Shown here: piece by piece, positions 28,194-34,679 of the stretch
Layout of the letters: every line of letters begins with the position of its first letter
Numbering within the stretch: the stretch's first letter is position 1
Source: Pseudomonas fluorescens
GTDB lineage: Bacteria; Pseudomonadota; Gammaproteobacteria; Pseudomonadales; Pseudomonadaceae
Reading direction: 5' to 3'
Assembly: GCF_018614775.1 (NCBI RefSeq)
Contig: NZ_JAGGOF010000069.1
Location: 1 to 42,336, forward strand
Length of the DNA stretch: 42,336 bases
Notes under the pieces: generated by a model
What the model was told of the DNA's origin: nothing
Database searches by the model: none
What the model saw: the letters and a program-made list of their open reading frames with translations, nothing else
Position numbers and translations under genes: made by a program

Positions 28194-28463
28194 CTATTGG
28201 GTCTCGACGGCCCTGGCGTTGACAGCGGTGGGCGTGTCTTCGACGTTGACCACCTTGATGTTCACCGCATGCAGGCCCTTGGGTCCCTGGATGACTTCAA
28301 ACGTCACAGGCTGTCCTGCCTTCAGGGTCTTGTAGCCTTCCATGTTGATTGCCGAGTAATGGGCGAAAAGGTCTTCATCATCCCGACCGGCTGCGATAAT
28401 GAAACCGTAGCCCTTGGCGTTGTTGAACCATTTCACCTTGCCACTCATCTTGACGACCGACAT
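28194..28463 (-). CDS. cspD: Cold-shock-domain protein CspD
   Basis: 89 residues, a single cold-shock OB-fold domain with RNP1 KGYGFI (17-22) and RNP2 LFAHYSAI (32-39), plus a short divergent tail. CspD in E. coli is a stationary-phase inhibitor of replication. Two starts compete: ATG 28463 has AGAGGG 9 nt upstream and is chosen; ATG 28448 (MSGKVKW) is closer to the common family start. It is divergent from clpS, the same arrangement as in E. coli. Confidence 0.93.
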   Translation of the reverse strand: MSVVKMSGKVKWFNNAKGYGFIIAAGRDDEDLFAHYSAINMEGYKTLKAGQPVTFEVIQGPKGLHAVNIKVVNVEDTPTAVNARAVETQ

Positions 28464-28485
28464 AAACCATATCCCTCTGCAACGC

Positions 28486-28501
28486 ACTCCATCACTGGAG
28501 T
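28486..28501 (-). other. GNRA-loop hairpin in the cspD leader
   Basis: On the minus strand, 6-bp perfect stem ACTCCA/TGGAGT closed by a GTGA tetraloop (GNRA class), about 10 nt upstream of the cspD ribosome-binding site. It could affect translation or mRNA stability. This is a short structure and may be chance. Confidence 0.3.
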
Positions 28502-28628
28502 ATCATCCAGTCCATCCGCAGGCTAATCTTAAAGACAGGATAGATTCCACGGACCTTTTTAACCCACGATGGGCTCTATTGGTTGTAACACCGTTTTCCC
28601 GATAGTCAAGGTGGCCGGGTGATCGTGG

Positions 28629-28655
28629 TTGAAATCCCCATAAGCGCCCCCATCA
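28629..28655 (+). promoter_or_regulatory. Sigma-32-type heat-shock promoter of clpSA
   Basis: -35 TTGAAA (28629-28634) and -10 CCCCATCA (28648-28655), spaced 13 bp, match the sigma-32 consensus (TTGAAA, 13-14 bp, CCCCATnT) except for the last base. It would start transcription about 27 nt before the clpS ATG, which fits heat-shock control of clpA. Confidence 0.55.
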
Positions 28656-28688
28656 CTGTATTCGCCAACTAAACGAACTTTTCTTTCC

Positions 28689-29051
28689 ATGCATGCAGCC
28701 AGCCAGATTCGACTAACATTCAATCAGGATCGCCCGGATCTACACGACGACGATTCCGCAGGCATTGCTATTCAGGAGGCAAAGCCTGCATTACAGGCGC
28801 CACCGATGTACAAGGTGGTTTTGTTCAATGATGACTACACACCGATGGATTTCGTCGTCGAAGTGCTCGAGGTGTTTTTTAACCTGAATCGCGAGCTGGC
28901 GACCAAGGTCATGCTGGCCGTTCATACAGAGGGACGGGCAGTATGCGGAGTGTTTACCCGCGACATCGCCGAGACAAAGGCCATGCAGGTCAACCAGTAC
29001 GCCCGGGAAAGCCAGCATCCGCTACTCTGTGAAATCGAGAAGGACGGTTAA
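28689..29051 (+). CDS. clpS: ATP-dependent Clp protease adaptor ClpS
   Basis: Adaptor that recognises N-degrons (Leu, Phe, Trp, Tyr at the N-terminus) and delivers such proteins to ClpAP. The protein has 120 residues. The core YKVVLFNDDYTPMDFVVEVL carries the NDDYTPM loop that forms the N-terminal-residue pocket, and the HTEGRAVCGVFTRDIAE segment is also conserved. The disordered N-terminal extension (about 1-38) enters ClpA. It lies 29 bp upstream of clpA, operon-like, under a probable heat-shock promoter. Confidence 0.98.
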   Translation: MHAASQIRLTFNQDRPDLHDDDSAGIAIQEAKPALQAPPMYKVVLFNDDYTPMDFVVEVLEVFFNLNRELATKVMLAVHTEGRAVCGVFTRDIAETKAMQVNQYARESQHPLLCEIEKDG

Positions 29052-29080
29052 CGCCGACCACTTGGGTATGAGGTGAAGCC

Positions 29081-31351
29081 ATGTTAAACCGCGAGCTCGA
29101 AGTCACCCTCAATCTTGCCTTCAAGGAGGCTCGTTCGAAGCGTCATGAATTCATGACGGTCGAACACCTGCTGCTGGCCCTATTGGATAACGAGGCTGCC
29201 GCCACCGTATTGCGTGCCTGCGGCGCGAATCTCGATAAACTCAAGCATGACCTGCAAGAGTTCATCGACTCCACTACGCCACTGATTCCCGTTCATGACG
29301 AGGATCGTGAAACCCAGCCAACCCTGGGCTTCCAGCGTGTACTGCAGCGTGCTGTCTTTCATGTCCAGAGCTCGGGCAAGCGTGAAGTCACCGGCGCCAA
29401 CGTGCTGGTTGCCATCTTCAGCGAGCAGGAAAGCCAGGCAGTCTTCCTGCTCAAGCAACAGAGCGTTGCGCGTATCGATGTCGTCAACTACATCGCCCAT
29501 GGCATCTCCAAGGTGCCGGGGCATGGCGATCATTCCGAGGGTGAGCAGGATATGCAGGACGACGAGGGCGGTGAGTCTTCTTCTTCGGGCAATCCGCTGG
29601 ATGCCTATGCCAGCAACCTGAACGAACTGGCGCGCCAGGGGCGGATCGACCCGCTCGTCGGGCGTGAGGCCGAAGTGGAGCGCGTAGCGCAGATCCTGGC
29701 CCGGCGGCGCAAGAACAACCCGCTGCTGGTGGGCGAGGCAGGCGTGGGCAAGACCGCGATTGCCGAAGGCCTGGCCAAGCGCATCGTCGACAACCAGGTG
29801 CCCGACCTGCTGGCCAACAGCGTGGTTTACTCCCTTGACCTGGGCGCCTTGCTGGCCGGTACCAAGTATCGCGGCGATTTCGAGAAGCGCTTCAAGGCGT
29901 TGCTCGGTGAGTTGAAAAAACGTCCCCAGGCGATCCTGTTCATCGATGAGATCCACACCATCATCGGTGCCGGTGCTGCGTCGGGCGGGGTCATGGATGC
30001 GTCCAACCTGCTCAAGCCATTGCTGTCGTCCGGTGACATCCGCTGCATTGGTTCGACCACGTTCCAGGAGTTTCGCGGGATCTTCGAGAAAGACCGTGCC
30101 CTGGCCCGGCGTTTCCAGAAGGTCGATGTGTCGGAGCCGTCGGTGGAAGACACCATCGGCATCCTGCGCGGCCTGAAAGGGCGTTTCGAGCTGCACCACA
30201 ACATCGAATACAGTGATGAAGCCTTGCGGGCCGCGGCTGAACTGGCCTCGCGCTACATCAACGACCGGCACATGCCGGACAAGGCCATCGACGTCATCGA
30301 CGAAGCGGGTGCCTACCAGCGCCTGCAACCGTTGGAGAAGCGCGTCAAGCGCATCGAAGTGCCTCAGGTCGAGGACATCGTGGCGAAAATCGCGCGTATT
30401 CCGCCCAAGCACGTCACCAGCTCCGACAAGGAACTGCTGCGTAACCTGGAGCGTGACCTGAAGCTGACAGTGTTTGGCCAGGACGCGGCCATCGACTCGC
30501 TGTCGACCGCCATCAAGCTGTCCCGCGCGGGCCTGAAATCGCCGGACAAGCCGGTGGGTTCGTTCCTGTTCGCAGGTCCCACCGGGGTGGGCAAGACCGA
30601 GGCCGCGCGGCAGCTGGCCAAGGCGATGGGGATCGAGCTGGTTCGCTTCGACATGTCCGAATACATGGAGCGCCACACCGTATCGCGTCTGATCGGTGCG
30701 CCTCCGGGCTATGTCGGTTTCGACCAGGGCGGCTTGTTGACCGAAGCCATCACCAAGCAGCCGCACTGCGTATTGCTGCTCGATGAAATCGAAAAGGCGC
30801 ACCCGGAAGTCTTCAACCTGCTGCTCCAGGTCATGGACCACGGCACGCTGACCGATAACAACGGGCGCAAGGCGGACTTCCGCAACGTGATCGTGATCAT
30901 GACCACCAACGCCGGTGCCGAAACGGCGGCGCGCGCTTCGATCGGCTTCACCCATCAGGACCACTCGTCCGATGCGATGGAAGTGATCAAGAAGAGCTTT
31001 ACGCCTGAATTCCGCAACCGCCTGGACACCATTATCCAGTTTGGTCGCCTCAGCCATGAGGTGATCAAGAGCGTGGTGGACAAGTTCCTTACCGAGCTGC
31101 AGGCGCAGCTGGAAGACAAGCGCGTGCTGTTGGAAGTCACCGACGCCGCGCGCAGTTGGCTGGCCGAGGGGGGTTACGATGTGACGATGGGGGCGCGGCC
31201 GATGGCTCGTCTGATCCAGGACAAGATCAAGCGTCCGCTGGCCGAGGAAATCCTCTTTGGCGAACTGGCCGAGCATGGCGGTGTGGTTCACATCGACATC
31301 AAGGACGGCGAACTGACCTTCGACTTCGAAACCACGGCTGAAATGGCCTGA
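29081..31351 (+). CDS. clpA: ATP-dependent Clp protease ATP-binding subunit ClpA
   Basis: Hsp100 unfoldase that feeds substrates into ClpP, 756 residues. An N-domain (MLNRELEVTL, repeats in the first about 145 residues) docks ClpS. Two AAA+ modules follow, with Walker A GEAGVGKT at 218-225 and GPTGVGKT at 499-506. The IGF loop at 621-623 is the ClpP-docking tripeptide. The ribosome site GAGGTG is 5 nt before the ATG. ClpP is not in the window. It is followed by a strong terminator. Confidence 0.98.
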   Translation: MLNRELEVTLNLAFKEARSKRHEFMTVEHLLLALLDNEAAATVLRACGANLDKLKHDLQEFIDSTTPLIPVHDEDRETQPTLGFQRVLQRAVFHVQSSGKREVTGANVLVAIFSEQESQAVFLLKQQSVARIDVVNYIAHGISKVPGHGDHSEGEQDMQDDEGGESSSSGNPLDAYASNLNELARQGRIDPLVGREAEVERVAQILARRRKNNPLLVGEAGVGKTAIAEGLAKRIVDNQVPDLLANSVVYSLDLGALLAGTKYRGDFEKRFKALLGELKKRPQAILFIDEIHTIIGAGAASGGVMDASNLLKPLLSSGDIRCIGSTTFQEFRGIFEKDRALARRFQKVDVSEPSVEDTIGILRGLKGRFELHHNIEYSDEALRAAAELASRYINDRHMPDKAIDVIDEAGAYQRLQPLEKRVKRIEVPQVEDIVAKIARIPPKHVTSSDKELLRNLERDLKLTVFGQDAAIDSLSTAIKLSRAGLKSPDKPVGSFLFAGPTGVGKTEAARQLAKAMGIELVRFDMSEYMERHTVSRLIGAPPGYVGFDQGGLLTEAITKQPHCVLLLDEIEKAHPEVFNLLLQVMDHGTLTDNNGRKADFRNVIVIMTTNAGAETAARASIGFTHQDHSSDAMEVIKKSFTPEFRNRLDTIIQFGRLSHEVIKSVVDKFLTELQAQLEDKRVLLEVTDAARSWLAEGGYDVTMGARPMARLIQDKIKRPLAEEILFGELAEHGGVVHIDIKDGELTFDFETTAEMA

Positions 31352-31370
31352 TCGTTAACTGCAGTAAAGC

Positions 31371-31395
31371 AAAAGGCGCCGAAAGGCGCCTTTTT
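31371..31395 (+). terminator. clpA terminator
   Basis: AAAAGGCGCC (31371-31380) and GGCGCCTTTTT (31385-31395) with a GAAA tetraloop: a strong, near-symmetric intrinsic terminator 20 bp after the clpA stop. Confidence 0.92.
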
Positions 31396-31404
31396 GCTGT
31401 GTTT

Positions 31405-31514
31405 CGGATCGTTCCCACGCTCCGCGTGGGAACGCCTCAACGGACGCTCCGCGTTCGGCTTTGGGACGCAGAGCGTCCCCGGCTGCATTCCACGCAAAGC
31501 GTGGGAACGATCCG
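31405..31514. repeat. 110-bp palindromic element with 17-bp perfect inverted ends
   Basis: The ends CGGATCGTTCCCACGCT (31405-31421) and AGCGTGGGAACGATCCG (31498-31514) are perfect inverted copies. Inside, GGACGCTC (31442-31449) and GAGCGTCC (31471-31478) form a nested stem. This is a different family from the REPINs of this window. A fragment of the same element starts at 42313. It looks like a small non-coding mobile or REP-type repeat. Confidence 0.85.
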
Positions 31515-31526
31515 CGTCGCAGGCAA

Positions 31527-31560
31527 ACAAAAACGCCCGGCATCAGCCGGGCGTTTTTGT
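31527..31560 (-). terminator. infA terminator
   Basis: Perfect 15-bp arms (31527-31541 and 31546-31560) with an ATCA loop and A5/T5 tracts on both sides. It lies 9 bp after the infA stop, and in the plus direction it could also back up the clpA terminator. Confidence 0.92.
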
Positions 31561-31569
31561 ATGAACCTG

Positions 31570-31788
31570 TTAGCGAGCGCGGTAAGTGATGCGCCCTTTG
31601 CTCAAGTCATAGGGTGTCAGCTCGACGCGCACTTTGTCGCCGGTAAGAATACGAATGTAGTTCTTGCGCATCTTGCCGGAGATATGCGCGGTAACGACGT
31701 GCCCATTTTCCAACTCCACACGAAACATGGTGTTGGGCAGGGTGTCGACGACAGTGCCTTCCATTTCGAAGCTGTCTTCTTTCGACAT
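31570..31788 (-). CDS. infA: Translation initiation factor IF-1
   Basis: 72 residues, a single S1-type OB fold that binds the ribosomal A site during initiation. [20 protein letters not shown] and [24 protein letters not shown] are the family sequence. The start at MSKEDS gives the normal length; the open frame extends further upstream without a role. It is on the same strand as bpt-aat-trxB, 100 bp after bpt. Confidence 0.98.
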
Positions 31789-31888
31789 GCAGTAAAGCCC
31801 TCGGTATCCAGTGAATGGCCCGGTGCAACTGCGCCAGGCAAAAGCGGCGTGCATTGTGCCCGAAAAAGGGGGTTTAAGCCAAGGGGTT

Positions 31889-32596
31889 CTAACTGAGGAC
31901 AACCCAACGCTGATTAATCAGCAGTTCTATGGGGCGATATTGAGTCTTGTAATTCATTTTCTTGCAGTTCTTTATCCAGTAGCCCAGGTACACCGCTTCG
32001 AGCCCCAGGCGCCGGGCTTCGTGGATTTGCCAGAGAATGGCAAAGCGCCCCAGGCTGCGCCGTTCCTCCGCCGGCTCATAGAAGGTGTACACCGCCGAAA
32101 GTCCGTTGGGCAGCAGGTCGGTGACGGCAATCGCCACCAGCCGTCCGTCGAGACGGAACTCATAGAAGCGGGAAAAGGGCAGGTCACGCACCAGGAAGGT
32201 CGAGAACTGATCGCGGCTGGGCGGATACATGTCGCCATCGGCATGGCGCTGCTCGATGTAGCGTTGATACAGGTCGAAATACTCCTCGCTGAACTGCGGC
32301 TTGGCCGGCCGGACGTGAAGATCGGCGTTGCGCTTGAAAATGCGCTTCTGTTGGCGATTGGGCGCAAATTGCGCCACGGGAATGCGCGCCGGCACGCAGG
32401 CATTGCAATGCTGGCAATGGGGCCGATAGAGATGATCGCCGCTGCGGCGAAAGCCCATCTCCGACAGGTCCGCGTAGACATGCACATCCATGGGTTGGCT
32501 GGGATCGAGGAACAGCGTCGTGGCCTGCTCCTCCGGCAGGTAACTGCAAGAGTGAGGCTGAGTGGCATAAAACTTCAAACGCGCCAACTCGGTCAT
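31889..32596 (-). CDS. bpt: Aspartate/glutamate leucyltransferase (Bpt/Ate type)
   Basis: Transfers leucine from Leu-tRNA to proteins with N-terminal Asp or Glu, making them N-degrons for ClpS/ClpAP. The protein has 235 residues. The N-terminal cysteine-rich motif [15 protein letters not shown] (about 61-75) and the C-terminal [20 protein letters not shown] are typical of the family, which is related to eukaryotic ATE1. Older annotations call it arginyltransferase. The ATG at 32596 has GAGGG upstream. It is 56 bp after aat. Confidence 0.95.
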
Positions 32597-32652
32597 GATC
32601 GACCCTCGGAATAAGCTATGGGGTAAGTGTAAGCCAGGAGCGCCGATGTCGC

Positions 32653-33333
32653 TCAGCAAACCCAGGTGGCCAGGTTGGGTTGGTCCAGATGCGCCTTGAG
32701 GTAGTCGGCAAAGTCCGTGCGTGGAATCGACCGGGCGCCCAGGCTGTGCAGGTGCTCAGTGGGCATCTGGCAGTCGATCAGGACGAAGCCGGCGGCCTTG
32801 AGATGCTGGACCAGCGTGGCGAAGCCGAATTTCGAAGCGTTGTCGGCCCGGCTGAACATCGATTCGCCAAAAAACAGCTGGCCCATCGCCAGGCCGTACA
32901 GGCCACCCACCAGCACGCCCTGGTCCCGGACTTCGACGGAATGGGCGATGCCGCGCCGGTGCAGTTCCAGGTAGGCGGTTTGCATGGCCTCGGTGATCCA
33001 GGTGCCTTCGGCATAGTCCCGCGGCGCGGCGCAGGCCTGGATGACGGCGGCAAAATCCTTGTCGAACGTCACCTGATAGCGCTGCTTGCGCAGCAGCTTG
33101 CCCAGGCTGCGGGACACGTGCAGTTCGTCGGGAAACAACACCGTGCGAGGGTCGGGTGACCACCACAGGATCGGTTGTCCTTCGGAAAACCACGGGAAGC
33201 AGCCGTGGCGATAGGCCTGGACCAGCCGGTCCGCGGACAGATCGCCGCCGGCGGCGAGCAACCCGTTGGGGTCGCGCATGGCTTTTTCCAGTGGCGGGAA
33301 ATCAAAGGCGTTGCGTTGTAACCAGGTCAGCAT
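32653..33333 (-). CDS. aat: Leucyl/phenylalanyl-tRNA-protein transferase
   Basis: Adds Leu or Phe to proteins starting with Lys or Arg, the other arm of the bacterial N-degron pathway. The protein has 226 residues. It has FPPLEKAMRDPNGLLAAGGD, HGCFPWFSEGQPILWWSPDP and the FFGESMFSR motif that define the family. It is between trxB and bpt, all minus strand. Confidence 0.97.
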   Translation of the reverse strand: MLTWLQRNAFDFPPLEKAMRDPNGLLAAGGDLSADRLVQAYRHGCFPWFSEGQPILWWSPDPRTVLFPDELHVSRSLGKLLRKQRYQVTFDKDFAAVIQACAAPRDYAEGTWITEAMQTAYLELHRRGIAHSVEVRDQGVLVGGLYGLAMGQLFFGESMFSRADNASKFGFATLVQHLKAAGFVLIDCQMPTEHLHSLGARSIPRTDFADYLKAHLDQPNLATWVC

Positions 33334-33402
33334 CGTTATCCGCTTGCAGAAGGGGAGGGTAGCGGGCCCTCCGAAAACGGGCGCCCACTTAGAGGTTAAC
33401 CG

Positions 33403-34362
33403 TCAAACGGCAGGGATGTCATCGAGATACTTTTCCGCATCGAGTGCAGCCATGCAGCCGGCCCCGGCAGACGTAATGGCCTGGCGGTACACATGGTCGG
33501 CAACGTCGCCGGCGGCGAACACCCCTTCGATGTCGGTCGCCGTGGCATTGCCCTCGCTGCCGCCGCGCACCAGCAGGTAACCGTCGCGCATGTTCAATTG
33601 GCCCTGGAACAGTTCGGTGTTGGGCTTGTAACCGATGGCAATGAACACCCCGGCGAGGGACAGGGTGCTGGTTTCGCCGGTCTCGCTGTGACGCAGGCGT
33701 GCGCCGGTCACGCCGCTGGCGTCGCCCAGTACCTCGTCCAGGTTCTGGTTCCAGTGCAGCTTGATGTTGCCGCTGGCGGCTTTTTCGAAGAGTTTGTCCT
33801 GGAGGATTTTCTCCGAACGCAGCTTGTCACGACGGTGGATCAGATGGACTTCCCGGGCGATGTTCGACAGGTACAGGGCTTCCTCGACCGCCGTATTGCC
33901 ACCGCCGACCACGGCCACCACCTGGTTGCGGTAGAAAAACCCGTCACAGGTTGCGCAGGCGGACACGCCTTTGCCGGCGAAGCTTTCTTCCGAGGGCAGG
34001 CCCAGGTACTGCGCCGACGCGCCGGTGGCAATGATCAGCGCGTCACAGGTATAGGTGCCGCTGTCGCCGATCAATTCGAACGGGCGCTGCTGCAACTTGG
34101 CGGTGTGGATATGGTCGTAGACGATCTGCGTGTCGAAACGCTCGGCGTGCCGTTGCATGCGCTCCATCAGCACCGGCCCGGTCAGGCCTTCGACGTCGCC
34201 GGGCCAGTTATCGACTTCCACCGTGGTGGTGAGCTGGCCACCGGCCTGCATGCCGGTAATGACAACCGGTTTGAGGTTGGCCCGGGCGGCATAAACCGCC
34301 GCGCTGTAGCCAGCGGGTCCGGAACCGAGAATGATCAGGCGTGAATGCTTCACTTCGCTCAT
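33403..34362 (-). CDS. trxB: Thioredoxin reductase
   Basis: FAD- and NADPH-dependent reductase that keeps thioredoxin reduced, 319 residues. FAD-binding GSGPAGYSAA at 13-22, redox-active disulfide C136-A-T-C139 and NADPH-binding GGGNTA at 153-158 are all present, with a second FAD motif (IEGVFAAGDVAD) near the C-terminus. It is the low-molecular-weight type. The start ATG 34362 has GAGG upstream. It is first of the trxB-aat-bpt-infA minus-strand set and divergent from ftsK. Confidence 0.98.
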   Translation of the reverse strand: MSEVKHSRLIILGSGPAGYSAAVYAARANLKPVVITGMQAGGQLTTTVEVDNWPGDVEGLTGPVLMERMQRHAERFDTQIVYDHIHTAKLQQRPFELIGDSGTYTCDALIIATGASAQYLGLPSEESFAGKGVSACATCDGFFYRNQVVAVVGGGNTAVEEALYLSNIAREVHLIHRRDKLRSEKILQDKLFEKAASGNIKLHWNQNLDEVLGDASGVTGARLRHSETGETSTLSLAGVFIAIGYKPNTELFQGQLNMRDGYLLVRGGSEGNATATDIEGVFAAGDVADHVYRQAITSAGAGCMAALDAEKYLDDIPAV

Positions 34363-34679
34363 AAAAACACCTCATAAGCCTTTGTCATGAAAGACAATGC
34401 ATGGTCCAATTGGCGCGTGTGCAGGCCGGTTTCGGAAACGCATTCGTGCAGCATGCGTGCGATGCCGTGGGGCCGACAAGCCCGTACAATGCTTGAGTTT
34501 TAAGCGCAGGATCGGCCAAAGATCAAAATTTTCGGCAACACCTGCGGTTTTCCCGATGCACCTCACAGTGGTAAAAGTAGTACCGGTTGTGCACATTCAC
34601 TTTTTTACCTGCTCGTAGTGAGCAGTTTTTATAGTCATTCAACAGATGGACGCGCCGTTGGCGCAGGAAAAGAAGCGTT
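34363..34679. other. 317-bp divergent spacer between trxB and ftsK
   Basis: No convincing gene. It holds the promoters for trxB (minus) and ftsK (plus). A TACAAT hexamer on the plus strand (34485-34490) could be a -10, with a poor -35. A terminator-like hairpin lies at 34609-34630. A 19-codon frame starts at 34646 and overlaps the ftsK TTG start out of frame, but has no ribosome site. Confidence 0.45.
34609..34630 (+). terminator. Orphan terminator-like hairpin upstream of ftsK
   Basis: CTGCTC (34609-34614) and GAGCAG (34620-34625) form a perfect 6-bp stem with a 5-nt loop, followed by T5 (34626-34630): a small intrinsic terminator in the plus orientation, 49 bp before the ftsK start. No plus-strand gene lies upstream, since trxB reads away. 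It may be an attenuator of the ftsK leader or the end of a short RNA. Confidence 0.45.

Noticed and set aside
34397..34618. 73-codon plus-strand frame between trxB and ftsK
   Set aside because: Irregular composition, no ribosome site and no recognised domain. It lies over the promoters of both genes.
34609..34625. Possible LexA box (CTG...CAG) upstream of ftsK
   Set aside because: The spacing between CTG and CAG is 11, not 10, and the inner bases do not fit. The hairpin with T5 is the better reading.
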